This document shows positions 1 to 8,654 of a stretch of DNA of 64,000 bases, piece by piece (the stretch's first letter is position 1; every line of letters starts with the position of its first letter). The position numbers and the translations under genes were made by a program. Source of the DNA: Thalassovita mangrovi (GTDB taxonomy: Bacteria > Pseudomonadota > Alphaproteobacteria > Rhodobacterales > Rhodobacteraceae). The notes below the pieces were generated by a model. That model was not told the origin of the DNA and did not search any database. It saw only the letters and a list, made by a program, of their open reading frames with translations. The stretch lies in the NCBI RefSeq assembly GCF_009857745.1, contig NZ_WWEN01000007.1, positions 62,001-126,000 of the forward strand. Reading direction: 5' to 3'.

Positions 1-2647
1 ATACGAGATGGAAGTCGTGCGCGACCGCGCCGACAACGCCATCATCGTCTGTTCCATCGAAAACGTCGATCCGATGGGCGTGCATACCGGCGATTCCATC
101 ACCGTGGCCCCGGCGCTGACCCTGACCGACAAGGAATACCAGATGATGCGCAACGGCTCGATCGCCGTGCTGCGCGAAATCGGGGTGGAGACCGGCGGGT
201 CGAACGTGCAATGGGCGATCAACCCCGCAGACGGCCGCATGGTTGTGATCGAAATGAACCCGCGGGTGTCGCGGTCGTCCGCTCTGGCGTCGAAAGCGAC
301 CGGTTTCCCGATCGCGAAAATCGCCGCCAAGCTGGCGATCGGCTACACGCTCGATGAACTGGACAATGACATCACCAAGGTGACCCCGGCCAGCTTCGAG
401 CCGACCATCGACTATGTCGTCACCAAGATCCCGAAATTCGCGTTCGAAAAATTCCCCGGTTCCGAACCCACCCTGACCACCGCGATGAAATCGGTGGGCG
501 AGGCGATGTCGATCGGCCGCACCATCCATGAATCGCTGCAAAAGGCACTGGCCTCGATGGAATCGGGCCTGACCGGGTTCAACGAGGTGGACATCGAAGG
601 CGCCCCCGACAAGGCCGCCGTGATCAAGGCGATCAGCCGCCAGACCCCGGACCGGATGCGCACCATCGCCCAGGCGATGCGCCACGGGCTGAGCGACGAC
701 GAAATTCACGCCGTCACCATGTTCGACCCCTGGTTCCTGGCCCGCATCCGCGAAATCGTGGAAGCCGAAGAAGAGGTCCGCAAGAACGGCCTGCCGGTCA
801 CCGAAGACGGGTTGCGCAAGCTCAAGATGCTGGGCTTCACCGATGCCCGCCTGGGCGAACTGACCGGCCGGACCGAAGCCAATATCCGCCGCGCCCGCCA
901 GAACCTCGGCGTCACCGCCGTGTTCAAGCGGATCGATACCTGTGCCGCCGAGTTCGAAGCGCAGACGCCCTACATGTATTCGACCTATGAAACCCCGGCG
1001 ATGGGCGATGTCGAATGCGAAGCGCGCCCCTCGGATCGCAAGAAGGTGGTGATCCTGGGTGGCGGTCCGAACCGGATCGGCCAAGGGATCGAATTCGACT
1101 ACTGCTGCTGTCACGCCTGTTTCGCGCTGACCGACGCGGGCTATGAAACCATCATGATCAACTGCAACCCGGAAACCGTGTCGACCGACTACGACACTTC
1201 GGACCGGCTGTATTTCGAACCGCTGACCTTCGAGCACGTGATGGAAATCCTGCGGGTCGAGCTGCAGAACGGCACCCTGCACGGCGTCATCGTGCAGTTC
1301 GGCGGCCAGACGCCGCTGAAGCTGGCCAATGCGCTGTACGAGGAAGGCATCCCGATCCTCGGCACCTCGCCCGACGCGATCGACCTGGCCGAAGACCGCG
1401 AACGGTTCCAGCAGCTGGTCAACAAGCTGGAACTGAAACAGCCGAACAATGGCATCGCGTCCTCGGACGCCGAAGCGCTGAAGATCGCCGAAGACATCGG
1501 TTTCCCGCTGGTGATCCGCCCCTCCTACGTGCTGGGCGGCCGGGCGATGGAAATCGTCCGCGATATGGCACAGCTGGAACGCTACATCGCCGAGGCCGTG
1601 GTGGTTTCGGGCGACAGCCCGGTTCTGCTCGACAGCTACCTCAGCGGCGCCATCGAATGCGACGTCGATGCGTTGTCGGACGGCAAGACCGTGCACGTGA
1701 CCGGCATCATGCAGCATATCGAGGAAGCCGGCGTGCACTCGGGTGACAGCGCCTGTTCGCTGCCGCCCTATTCGCTGCCGCAGGACATCATCGACGAAAT
1801 CAAGCGTCAGACCGAAGCATTGGCCCTGTCGCTGGGCGTTATCGGCCTGATGAACGTGCAGTTCGCGGTCAAGGACGGCGAGATTTACCTGATCGAGGTG
1901 AACCCGCGCGCTTCGCGTACCGTGCCGTTTGTCGCCAAGGCCACCGACAGCGCCATCGCGTCCATCGCGGCGCGGCTGATGGCGGGCGAACCGATGGAAA
2001 ACTTCCCGTTCCGCGGCGAATACCCCAAGGACGCCAAGCCCGGCACCCTGCCGATGGCCGACCCGATGACCCTGGCCGATCCCAACATGCCGTGGTTCAG
2101 CGTGAAGGAAGCGGTGCTGCCCTTCGCCCGCTTCCCCGGCGTCGACACCATCCTCGGCCCGGAAATGCGCTCCACCGGCGAAGTGATGGGCTGGGACGTG
2201 TCCTTCGCTCTGGCCTTCCTCAAGGCGCAGCTGGGCGCGGGCACCGACCTGCCCCGGGGCGGTAAGGTCTTCATCTCGATCAAGGATGCCGACAAGACCG
2301 CGCTGATGGTGGAAGCGGCAAGCACGCTGAGCGATCAGGGCTTCACCATCGTCGCCACCCGCGGCACCGCCGCGTGGCTGTCGGAAAACGGCATCGAATG
2401 CGACATCGTGAACAAGGTTTACGAAGGCCGCCCGAACATCGCCGATATGCTGAAGGATGGGGAAATTTCGCTGGTGCTGAACACCACCGAAGGCGCGCAG
2501 GCGGTCGAGGACAGCCGCGAAATCCGCTCGGTCGCGCTCTATGACAAGATCCCCTATTTCACCACCGCCGCCGGTGCCCAGGCCGCCGCACAGGCGATCA
2601 AGGCTCGCGCCGAAGGCGATTTCGGGGTGATGAGCCTGCAAGGCTGA
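1..2647 (+). CDS. carB: Carbamoyl-phosphate synthase large subunit (3' part, start outside window)
   Basis: Makes carbamoyl phosphate from bicarbonate, ATP and glutamine-derived ammonia for pyrimidine and arginine synthesis, in the cytoplasm with CarA. The frame is open from base 2 and begins inside the first ATP-grasp domain (YEMEVVRD, then [12 protein letters not shown]), corresponding to about residue 210 of E. coli CarB. The oligomerisation domain follows, then the second synthetase half opening with [15 protein letters not shown] and a second ATP-grasp with [11 protein letters not shown], and last the MGS-like allosteric domain ([10 protein letters not shown] onward). About 880 residues are visible, consistent with a full protein near 1100. 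No frameshift is seen. Family assignment is certain; only the start is missing. Confidence 0.98.
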   Translation, partial: YEMEVVRDRADNAIIVCSIENVDPMGVHTGDSITVAPALTLTDKEYQMMRNGSIAVLREIGVETGGSNVQWAINPADGRMVVIEMNPRVSRSSALASKATGFPIAKIAAKLAIGYTLDELDNDITKVTPASFEPTIDYVVTKIPKFAFEKFPGSEPTLTTAMKSVGEAMSIGRTIHESLQKALASMESGLTGFNEVDIEGAPDKAAVIKAISRQTPDRMRTIAQAMRHGLSDDEIHAVTMFDPWFLARIREIVEAEEEVRKNGLPVTEDGLRKLKMLGFTDARLGELTGRTEANIRRARQNLGVTAVFKRIDTCAAEFEAQTPYMYSTYETPAMGDVECEARPSDRKKVVILGGGPNRIGQGIEFDYCCCHACFALTDAGYETIMINCNPETVSTDYDTSDRLYFEPLTFEHVMEILRVELQNGTLHGVIVQFGGQTPLKLANALYEEGIPILGTSPDAIDLAEDRERFQQLVNKLELKQPNNGIASSDAEALKIAEDIGFPLVIRPSYVLGGRAMEIVRDMAQLERYIAEAVVVSGDSPVLLDSYLSGAIECDVDALSDGKTVHVTGIMQHIEEAGVHSGDSACSLPPYSLPQDIIDEIKRQTEALALSLGVIGLMNVQFAVKDGEIYLIEVNPRASRTVPFVAKATDSAIASIAARLMAGEPMENFPFRGEYPKDAKPGTLPMADPMTLADPNMPWFSVKEAVLPFARFPGVDTILGPEMRSTGEVMGWDVSFALAFLKAQLGAGTDLPRGGKVFISIKDADKTALMVEAASTLSDQGFTIVATRGTAAWLSENGIECDIVNKVYEGRPNIADMLKDGEISLVLNTTEGAQAVEDSREIRSVALYDKIPYFTTAAGAQAAAQAIKARAEGDFGVMSLQG

Positions 2648-2656
2648 TAGCTTACC

Positions 2657-2687
2657 GGGCCTGCCCGTCCACGCGGCGGGCAGGCCC
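2657..2687 (+). terminator. Strong hairpin just after carB
   Basis: An 11-bp perfect stem (GGGCCTGCCCG at 2657-2667 with CGGGCAGGCCC at 2677-2687) around a 9-nt loop starts 10 bases after the carB stop. There is no clear T-tract, so it may protect the 3' end or act as a weak or Rho-assisted terminator. Confidence 0.6.
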
Positions 2688-2763
2688 AAAGACCTATTTC
2701 CGATTCGAATGTCCTACCTCGGCAGGCCCCGCAGCCCCGCCTTGCGCGGCTGCCCCCGCGTAA

Positions 2764-2807
2764 ACCTGTATTAAATTACAGGGGTACACAGATAACCTAT
2801 ATATTTT
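2764..2807 (+). promoter_or_regulatory. lux-box-like operator with adjacent -10 element
   Basis: Bases 2764-2783 read ACCTGTATTAAATTACAGGG, an inverted repeat of ACCTGTA and TACAGG around six bases. It matches the Vibrio fischeri lux box pattern (ACCTGTA N6 TACAGGT) at all but the last base. A TATATT/TATTTT -10-like sequence lies at 2800-2807, placing the operator centre about 38-43 bp before the expected start site, close to the geometry of LuxR-activated class II promoters. It reads rightward into the spacer, toward the 3' end of the LuxR-type gene at 3021-3884. TraR-type boxes have a different core. Binding is inferred, not shown. Confidence 0.6.
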
Positions 2808-2811
2808 GACA

Positions 2812-3026
2812 GGGCGCTTTACGCCGGAGCCCGCAATTTACCCAAGACAGAATCTGCCGCCGTATCCTATTCTTTTGAGGTAGGGCAGGTAGGACAATAA
2901 CCATCCCCAAGTCCATTCCGCGATCACAGCGCGGCAGCCTGGCCGGTCCGTGTTTTTAAGAGTTTCATTCTGTAAGTCATTTCCAAAAGTCAGGGGCTCT
3001 CCTTCGCGGGAGCCCCTTATTTATTT
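2812..3026 (+). ncRNA. Candidate small RNA downstream of the lux-box promoter
   Basis: Between the lux-box promoter and the terminator at 2993-3026 lie about 200 bases with no ATG in any forward frame and no convincing ribosome site with start codon. A promoter and an intrinsic terminator therefore bracket an apparently non-coding unit. It contains a small internal hairpin (CCGCG around 2917 with CGCGG about 12 bases on). The unit runs convergently into the luxR stop codon, so read-through would make luxR antisense RNA. Expression is inferred only. Confidence 0.35.
2993..3026. terminator. Intrinsic terminator between the spacer unit and luxR
   Basis: GGGGCTC (2993-2999) pairs with GAGCCCC (3010-3016), followed on the plus strand by TTATTTATTT, which overlaps the luxR stop codon (3021-3023). 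On the minus strand the hairpin is followed by CTGACTTTTGG, so it could also serve luxR. Confidence 0.7.
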
Positions 3027-3884
3027 GGAATTTTGCTGCGATTGATCGCCCCGCCGGGGCAGCGTCAGATGCCTGACCCCCAGCCCGTCCATCTGCACCA
3101 CGATATGAGCGGTATCGGCGGTTTCGCGCATCCCCTGCAATTCCGGCACCAATCCCGCGCTCATCGCAAGGGCGGCGATTTCGGCGCGGTTGCTGCAGCC
3201 GGTCTTGGCCATCAGGCTGTGCATCCGCTGGCGCAACGCCGATACTGAAATGCCCAGGTCGGCCGCGATCTGCTTGTCCTGCAACCCGCGACCGATCAGT
3301 TCCAGCAATTCGCGCTGCTTGTCGCTGATCTGGTTGCGGTCGAAATATTCCGACACGAAATGCGCCATGTAACGCTGGTGCGCCAGCAGCGCGGCCACGT
3401 TCAGCGCCCAGCCATGCGCCTTCACGATCGCCAGCATGTCGCGCCGCGAATGGTCGCCGGAAAAATTGATGATCCCCGATTGCGGCGGTGCGTTCACCCG
3501 CAAGGGCACCGAAAACCCCGCCCGCATGCCCCGCCGCGCCGCTTCGCTCAGAACCTCGACCCGGCGCTGCGGCAGGTGCAGGTAATCGTCGATGAATTCA
3601 TATCCGATCAGGATCGGGGTCAGGTGCTTTGACGCATGGGTCCGGAAATAGGACCATTCGGCATTCTCGGGGTCCTGGTTTTCCCGGTTCAGCCAGCGCG
3701 CGTCATAAGAGGTCCGCACGAACAGCCGCTGCTGGCCTTCCGAAGAGGTGCTGACGGTGATGAAATCGATGAAGGGCAGGTCCAGCTGGCGGCCCAGCTG
3801 CACCAGCCGGTCCCAGACCTCGACGGAATGGCTGGTGTTTTCGATATCGCGCAGGAAATCGTGCAGCAGCGGCGGCGTGAACAT
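3021..3884 (-). CDS. LuxR-type regulator with N-terminal autoinducer-binding-like domain
   Basis: Predicted DNA-binding regulator. The C-terminal part carries a LuxR-type helix-turn-helix (ISDKQRELLELIGRGLQDKQ, then GISVSALRQRMHSLMAKTG), and the preceding 150 residues resemble an autoinducer-binding domain (SYDARW; RAGFSVPLR near the conserved Gly segment). The acyl-homoserine-lactone contact residues cannot be placed confidently, since the canonical Asp-Pro-Val stretch is not obvious. The protein also has a tail of about 40 residues after the HTH. The start is uncertain: ATG at 3884 gives 287 residues and begins where codon usage becomes typical; ATG at 4016 or 4055 would add an arginine-rich leader with rare codons. 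No luxI homologue is present, so it is a LuxR solo within this window. A lux-box promoter lies just beyond its 3' end. Confidence 0.75.
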   Translation of the reverse strand: MFTPPLLHDFLRDIENTSHSVEVWDRLVQLGRQLDLPFIDFITVSTSSEGQQRLFVRTSYDARWLNRENQDPENAEWSYFRTHASKHLTPILIGYEFIDDYLHLPQRRVEVLSEAARRGMRAGFSVPLRVNAPPQSGIINFSGDHSRRDMLAIVKAHGWALNVAALLAHQRYMAHFVSEYFDRNQISDKQRELLELIGRGLQDKQIAADLGISVSALRQRMHSLMAKTGCSNRAEIAALAMSAGLVPELQGMRETADTAHIVVQMDGLGVRHLTLPRRGDQSQQNSK

Positions 3885-4158
3885 TTCCGCCGCCAGCAGT
3901 TCCCGCTTCTGCTCTGAATCCCCCGCCTGTCCCAACGCTCCGCTTTCTTCTTGCGCCCGCGATGCCCAGCCGATCAGGGCGGGGAAACATCGCCGTCTTC
4001 GATATGTGAAAGACATATACCTATTTTTCGCCAAAATTGCACTGATCCATCGCAAATGGGCTGACGAAACGTGCCCTTATTGCCCTGCCCGGCCTGGAAG
4101 CACGGCGACGGTTTTTCCGCCTCTTGCCTTCCCCGCACGGGCAGCGATAGATGCGGGC

Positions 4159-4740
4159 ATGGCCAAGCTCTACTTTCACTATTCGACCATGAATGCCGGC
4201 AAATCGACCGTGCTTTTGCAGGCATCCTACAACTACCGCGAACGCGGCATGGACACCTATGTGATGACCGCCGGGTTCGACGACCGGGCCGGAACCGGCA
4301 CGGTGGCGTCCAGGATCGGGATCAGCAGCGATGCCGACACTTTCACCTCGGGCGAAGACCTGTTCGCCAAGGTGGAAAAGCGACTGCTGGACGGGCCGGT
4401 CGCCTGCATCTTCATCGACGAATCGCAGTTCCTCGAAAAGGATCAGGTCTGGCAACTGGCCCGGGTGGTGGACGATCTGAACGTGCCGGTGATGTGCTAC
4501 GGGCTGCGGGTGGATTTCCGCGGCGAGTTGTTCCCCGGCTCGGCCGCGCTGCTGGCGCTGGCCGATGAAATGCGCGAGGTGCGCACCATCTGCCATTGCG
4601 GCAAGAAGGCCACGATGGTGGTGCGGATGGGGCCGGACGGCACCGCGCTGAAGGAAGGCGCGCAGGTGCAGATCGGCGGCAATGAGACCTATGTGTCGCT
4701 GTGCCGCCGCCACTGGCGCGACGCGGTCGGCCACCAGTAA
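4159..4740 (+). CDS. tdk: Thymidine kinase
   Basis: Phosphorylates thymidine to dTMP in the nucleotide salvage pathway. The 193-residue protein is of TK1 type: P-loop MNAGKST at residues 11-17, FIDESQF Walker-B-like segment near 85, the lasso region with CHCGKKA, and a C-terminal CRRHW zinc-ligand pattern. ATG at 4159 begins MAKLYFHYSTMN, the normal family start; longer upstream frames have no family similarity. It is divergent from the LuxR-type gene and convergent with the KAS III-like gene. Confidence 0.95.
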   Translation: MAKLYFHYSTMNAGKSTVLLQASYNYRERGMDTYVMTAGFDDRAGTGTVASRIGISSDADTFTSGEDLFAKVEKRLLDGPVACIFIDESQFLEKDQVWQLARVVDDLNVPVMCYGLRVDFRGELFPGSAALLALADEMREVRTICHCGKKATMVVRMGPDGTALKEGAQVQIGGNETYVSLCRRHWRDAVGHQ

Positions 4741-4770
4741 GGACTGACCGCCAAGGCCGGGTGCGACGCC

Positions 4771-4792
4771 CGCCCGAGCGCGCGCTCGGGCG
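4771..4792. terminator. 22-bp perfect palindrome between convergent genes
   Basis: CGCCCGAGCGC (4771-4781) is followed directly by its reverse complement (4782-4792), giving a perfect 11+11 palindrome in the 61-bp gap between the stops of tdk and the KAS III-like gene. It is symmetric, so it can act on both strands, but neither side has a strong T-run. Confidence 0.5.
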
Positions 4793-4801
4793 CAGCCTGC
4801 C

Positions 4802-5923
4802 TCAGGCCCTCTCGACGATCACCGAACCGACCGAGTAACCGGCGCCGAAGGAACAGATCAGCCCGATATCGCCCTTCTGCATGTCCTCGGAATGTTTCGA
4901 GAAGGCGATGATCGACCCGGCCGAAGACGTGTTGGCGTAATCCTGCAGGATATTGGGCTGTTCGCCCGCTTCGGGATCGCGGCCCAGCACCTTGCGGCCG
5001 ATGAAATCGTTCATCGCCTTGTTGGCCTGGTGCAGCCACATGCGCCTCAGATCGCCCGCCACCACGCCGGTATCCGCCATGTGCTGCTGGATATGGGCCG
5101 ACACCATCGGCACCACTTCCTTGAACACCTTGCGGCCGTTCTGCATGAACTGCATGTCGCGGCGGTCCTTCATCCCGTCGGGGCGGTTGCGGCGCAGGAA
5201 ACCGTTATTGTTGCGGATATTGTTGGAAAACTGCGTCGCGCAGCGGGTCGACCGGACGATCCAGTGATCGCCCTTGGCGTCCTCTTCGCGTTCCAGCACC
5301 GTTGCCGTGGCCACGTCGCCGAAGATGAAATGGCAATCGCGGTCGCGCCATTCCAGGTGGCCGGAGGTGATTTCGGGATTGACCACGATGGCGCGGCGCA
5401 CCGATCCGGCGCGGATCATGTCGGCGGCGGCCTGAATGCCGAAGGTGGCCGAGGAGCAGGCGACGTTCATGTCGAAGGCAAAGCCACCCGCGCCCAGTTC
5501 CTTCTGGATCTCGATCGCCACCGCCGGATAGGCCCGTTCCATGTTCGACGCGGCGCAGATCACCAGGTCGATGTCTTCGCCACCGATGCCCGCCTGATCC
5601 AGGGCGGTCTTGCAGGCCTTCAACGCGATTTCGGTCATGATGCCGGGTTCGTCGTCGCTGCGCTGGCGGAAATGCGGATACATCCGGGTCGGGTCCAGGA
5701 TGCCGTCCTTTTCCATCACGTAGCGCTGTTCGATGCCAGACGCCTTGAAGATGAATTCGGACGAGGAATATTCTTTCGCCTCGACCTCGCCCGCGGCGAT
5801 GGCCTCGGCATTCTCGGCGTTATAGAGATCGACATAGGCGTTGAACGCCTTGACCAGTTCGTCGTTGGTGATGGTTTCCGGCGGGGTGAACACCCCGGTC
5901 CCGGTAATCGCAGGCGTATACAT
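4802..5923 (-). CDS. Beta-ketoacyl-ACP synthase III-like protein
   Basis: Thiolase-fold condensing enzyme of the KAS III (FabH) group, expected to join an acyl-CoA to malonyl-ACP. The catalytic triad is visible: Cys156 (VACSSATFG), His298 (WLHQANKAMND) and Asn331 (DYANTSSAGS). At 373 residues it is longer than housekeeping FabH (about 320) because of an N-terminal insertion around residues 30-60. It may therefore be a divergent KAS III with a specialised acyl substrate rather than the main FabH, which is usually next to plsX in this order. ATG at 5923 (MYTPAITGTG) follows a G-rich ribosome site. No partner acyl-carrier gene is adjacent. Confidence 0.85.
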   Translation of the reverse strand: MYTPAITGTGVFTPPETITNDELVKAFNAYVDLYNAENAEAIAAGEVEAKEYSSSEFIFKASGIEQRYVMEKDGILDPTRMYPHFRQRSDDEPGIMTEIALKACKTALDQAGIGGEDIDLVICAASNMERAYPAVAIEIQKELGAGGFAFDMNVACSSATFGIQAAADMIRAGSVRRAIVVNPEITSGHLEWRDRDCHFIFGDVATATVLEREEDAKGDHWIVRSTRCATQFSNNIRNNNGFLRRNRPDGMKDRRDMQFMQNGRKVFKEVVPMVSAHIQQHMADTGVVAGDLRRMWLHQANKAMNDFIGRKVLGRDPEAGEQPNILQDYANTSSAGSIIAFSKHSEDMQKGDIGLICSFGAGYSVGSVIVERA

Positions 5924-5927
5924 CCGA

Positions 5928-5947
5928 CCCCCCAATAAAAGTGGGGG
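5928..5947 (-). promoter_or_regulatory. Hairpin over the ribosome binding site of the KAS III-like gene
   Basis: On the minus strand a CCCCC block (5943-5947 on plus) can pair with the GGGGGG block (5928-5933) about 5 bases upstream of the ATG at 5923. The G-run is the only Shine-Dalgarno-like sequence, so the stem would hide it. This suggests translational tuning but is inference. Confidence 0.3.
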
Positions 5948-6005
5948 CCAGAACACCTCAGACAGGGGACAGCGTCAACCCTTGCCCCAAGGGAAGGCGG
6001 GCCGC

Positions 6006-6968
6006 TCAAAGCGCGTTCGGCGGCCTTTCCCCGGCGAAGAACGCCTGCAGGTTGTCCAGCGCCATCATCCCCATACCGGTGCGCACTTCCAGCGCCGCCG
6101 TGCCCAGATGCGGCAGCAGCGTGACATTGTCCAATTGCCGCAGCGCCTCGGGCACCTCGGGTTCGAATTCGTAGACATCGAGCCCCGCGCCGCCGATCCG
6201 GTTTTCCCGCAGCGCGTCGATCAGCGCGCTTTCATCCACCACGTTGCCGCGGGAAATGTTGATCAGATGGGCGTGGGCCTGCATGCCGGACAGGAAATCG
6301 GACCCGACCAGATACATGGTTTCCGGCCCGCCGGGCACCGCGAGGACGATGAAATCGGATTGCCGCGCCAGCTCTTCCAGGCTCACCTGCCGGGCGGGGA
6401 AATCCATCGCCTTTTCTGACCGGTTGGCATAGAGCACCTCCATCCCGAAACCGAAATGACAGCGCCGCGCGATGGCCTGACCGATCCGGCCCATGCCGAT
6501 GATGCCCACCGTCTTGCCGGTGACATGCAGCCCCAGCATCTGGGTCGGGTGCCAGCCCTGCCACTGCCCCGAACGCACCAGCCTTTCACCTTCCCCGGCG
6601 CGCCGGGCGCTCATCAGGATCAGCGTCATGGCGATATCGGCAGTGGCGTCGGTCACCGCGCCGGGCGTGTTGGTCACCGTCACGCCGTGATTGCGCGCGG
6701 CCTCGATATCGATGTGATCGACACCGACCCCGAAATTGGCCAGCACCCGGCAGCGCGGGCGGCCGAATTCGGCAAAGATTTCGTTCGAAAACCTATCCCC
6801 CAGCGACGGCATAATCCCGTCATAAAGCGCCAGGGCCGAGCGCATCTCGGCCGCGCTCATCGGCAGGTTGCTGGCGCGGTGTTCGACGTCGAACAGGGTT
6901 TCGGCCCGTTCCACCACGTCGGCGGGCATCGGGCGGGCGATCAGCACACGGGGGGTCTTGCGGCTCAA
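6006..6968 (-). CDS. D-isomer specific 2-hydroxyacid dehydrogenase (glyoxylate/hydroxypyruvate reductase type)
   Basis: NAD(P)-dependent reductase or oxidase of short 2-hydroxy/2-keto acids, cytoplasmic. The 320-residue protein has the Rossmann motif GMGRIG (158-163), and the catalytic set Arg240 (INISRGN), Glu269 (YEFEP) and His287 (LPHLGTA). The substrate segment ANFGVGVDH (77-85) is typical of glyoxylate/hydroxypyruvate reductases rather than phosphoglycerate dehydrogenase, and no ACT domain is present. Its start codon overlaps the stop of csaA (6965-6968), so the two are translationally coupled. Exact substrate cannot be told from sequence. Confidence 0.88.
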   Translation of the reverse strand: MSRKTPRVLIARPMPADVVERAETLFDVEHRASNLPMSAAEMRSALALYDGIMPSLGDRFSNEIFAEFGRPRCRVLANFGVGVDHIDIEAARNHGVTVTNTPGAVTDATADIAMTLILMSARRAGEGERLVRSGQWQGWHPTQMLGLHVTGKTVGIIGMGRIGQAIARRCHFGFGMEVLYANRSEKAMDFPARQVSLEELARQSDFIVLAVPGGPETMYLVGSDFLSGMQAHAHLINISRGNVVDESALIDALRENRIGGAGLDVYEFEPEVPEALRQLDNVTLLPHLGTAALEVRTGMGMMALDNLQAFFAGERPPNAL

Positions 6969-7303
6969 TGCATCCTCCCGCCCAGGGGGACGTCCTGATC
7001 GGGCGACAGCAGCACGATGTCGCCATTGGCGTCGGGCAGGCCCAGCACCAGGACCTCGGACATGAACTTGCCGATCTGGCGCGGCGGGAAATTGACCACC
7101 GCCATCACCTGCTTGCCGGTCAGGCTTTCGGGCGTGTAATGCGCCGTCACCTGGGCCGAGGTCTTCTTCTCGCCGATCTCACCTCCGAAATCGATCCACA
7201 TCTTGATCGCGGGCTTGCGCGCCTCGGGATAGGGTTCGGCGCGGGTCACGCGGCCGACCCGGACATCGACCTTCATGAAGTCGTCGAAGTCGATCTCAGC
7301 CAT
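6965..7303 (-). CDS. csaA: CsaA-like tRNA-binding domain protein
   Basis: A 112-residue single-domain protein of the EMAP/tRNA-binding OB fold (DFMKVDVRVGRVTRAE near the start, then VNFPPRQIGKFMSEVLVLG). CsaA has been linked to chaperone-like and tRNA-binding activity. Length and motifs match the family end to end. The start overlaps the 3' end of proC by 8 bases and its stop overlaps the next start, forming the chain proC-csaA-dehydrogenase. Confidence 0.88.
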   Translation of the reverse strand: MAEIDFDDFMKVDVRVGRVTRAEPYPEARKPAIKMWIDFGGEIGEKKTSAQVTAHYTPESLTGKQVMAVVNFPPRQIGKFMSEVLVLGLPDANGDIVLLSPDQDVPLGGRMH

Positions 7304-8111
7304 TGGCGAGCTCCTTCGACCGGTCGGTGGCCGCCTTCACCGCGCGTTGCAGCAGCGCCGGGAATCCGGTTTCCGCGTCCATCAGCACTTCAAGCGCGGC
7401 CTGGGTGGTACCGTTGGGGCTGGTCACGTTGATGCGCAGCTGCGCCGGGTCCTCCTCGGCCTGTTCGGCCAGCGCCCCGGCGCCCGCAACGGTGGCCTTG
7501 GCGAGCTGCATCGCCAGATCGGCGGGCAGGCCCTGCGCCTCACCGGCGGCGGCCAGCGTTTCGATCAGGTGGAACACATAAGCCGGGCCCGACCCGGACA
7601 CGCCGGTGACGGCATCCATCTGGTCTTCGCGTTCCAGCCGCACCACCTGGCCGACCGCGGAAAGCAGCCCCTCGGCCATGTCGAGCGCGGCACCGGACAC
7701 ATGCGTATTGCCGATGATCGCGGTGATGCCCCGGCCCACGGCGGCGGGCGTGTTGGGCATCGCCCGCACGATCGGGGTCTGATCGCCCAGCACCTCTTCG
7801 AACTTCGCAATCGGGGTGCCCGCGGCGACCGACACGAACACCGTTTCGCCATTGCCCATCGCCGTCAGCACCGGCAAGGCATCGCCCATCATCTGCGGCT
7901 TGACCGCGACCAGCACAACGGCGGGGGCTTCGGGCAGATCGGCGTTGATCCGCACGCCGGTCGATTGCAGCCAGTCGGACGGGTTCGGGTCGATCACCCA
8001 GACCGATGTGGCCGGCAATCCCTGCTTCAGCCACCCGGCCAGCATCGCCGACCCCATCTTGCCGCAGCCCAGCAGCACCAGCCCCTTGCCGGCGACGTGA
8101 TCCATATCCAT
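7296..8111 (-). CDS. proC: Pyrroline-5-carboxylate reductase
   Basis: Reduces pyrroline-5-carboxylate to L-proline using NAD(P)H, the last step of proline synthesis. The N-terminal dinucleotide motif is GCGKMGSAML (residues 15-24). The C-terminal dimerisation domain carries the family signature running from VTGVSGSGPAY to VTSPNGTTQAAL. The 271-residue length is normal. Start at 8111, with an alternative ATG two codons later. It is the first gene of a tight minus-strand cluster with csaA and the 2-hydroxyacid dehydrogenase; ybjN lies 42 bases upstream. Confidence 0.95.
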   Translation of the reverse strand: MDMDHVAGKGLVLLGCGKMGSAMLAGWLKQGLPATSVWVIDPNPSDWLQSTGVRINADLPEAPAVVLVAVKPQMMGDALPVLTAMGNGETVFVSVAAGTPIAKFEEVLGDQTPIVRAMPNTPAAVGRGITAIIGNTHVSGAALDMAEGLLSAVGQVVRLEREDQMDAVTGVSGSGPAYVFHLIETLAAAGEAQGLPADLAMQLAKATVAGAGALAEQAEEDPAQLRINVTSPNGTTQAALEVLMDAETGFPALLQRAVKAATDRSKELANG

Positions 8112-8153
8112 GACATACCCCCTTGCCCGTTCATTCCGGTTTGGGGGGAAGGT

Positions 8154-8654
8154 TTACGCGCGGCCGTAGGCCTCTGCAATGGCGACCTGCATCGCGTCCT
8201 CTGTGTCGCGCCCGCCCCAGACCACCAGCTGCAGCGCCGGGTAGTAGCGTTCGGCGCTCAGCACCGCGGCGTTGATCATGGTGTCGATCTGATCGGCGCA
8301 GGCTTCCTGCCCGCCCGCCAGCACCAGGCCATAGCGGTAAACCATCAGGTTCTGCTGCGCCCAGAAGGTGAAGGACCCGGCCCAGCACTGATCGTTGATC
8401 GCGTTCAGCGCCTCGTAGATCGCCGGGATACGTTCCCGCGGCGGTTCCATTTCGAAGGTGCAGATCAGCCGCAGGGTTTCGTCATAGGCCGACCAGGCCA
8501 GGGTCAGGGTATAGGTGCGCCACTGGCCTTCGACCGCCATGGCGATCTGATCTTCGCCGATCCGGTCGAAATCCCACTGATGATGCTCGGCGATGTATTC
8601 GACGAGGTCGATGGGGTGAAGATCTTCTTGCATGAACTGCTCAGACAATGCCAT
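8154..8654 (-). CDS. YbjN-domain protein
   Basis: A 166-residue protein of the YbjN (DUF1790) family, which adopts a type III secretion chaperone-like fold; biochemical function is not established. Conserved stretches seen are HPIDLVEYIAEHHQWDFDR near the N terminus and LVVWGGRDTEDAMQVAIAEAYGRA at the end. ATG at 8654 (MALSEQF) is preceded by AGAGGTGG, a good ribosome site, so the longer frame starting 48 bases upstream is not used. It precedes proC in the same direction. Confidence 0.85.
   Translation of the reverse strand: MALSEQFMQEDLHPIDLVEYIAEHHQWDFDRIGEDQIAMAVEGQWRTYTLTLAWSAYDETLRLICTFEMEPPRERIPAIYEALNAINDQCWAGSFTFWAQQNLMVYRYGLVLAGGQEACADQIDTMINAAVLSAERYYPALQLVVWGGRDTEDAMQVAIAEAYGRA

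Noticed and set aside
3885-4055. Upstream starts of the LuxR-type gene (ATG at 4016 or 4055)
   Set aside because: Codon usage in this stretch is atypical (AGA, CGA, TCT, ACA) and the arginine-rich leader has no family counterpart; kept only as an alternative.
2648-4158. Search for a luxI-type synthase next to the LuxR-type gene
   Set aside because: No frame with LuxI features exists on either strand between carB and tdk.
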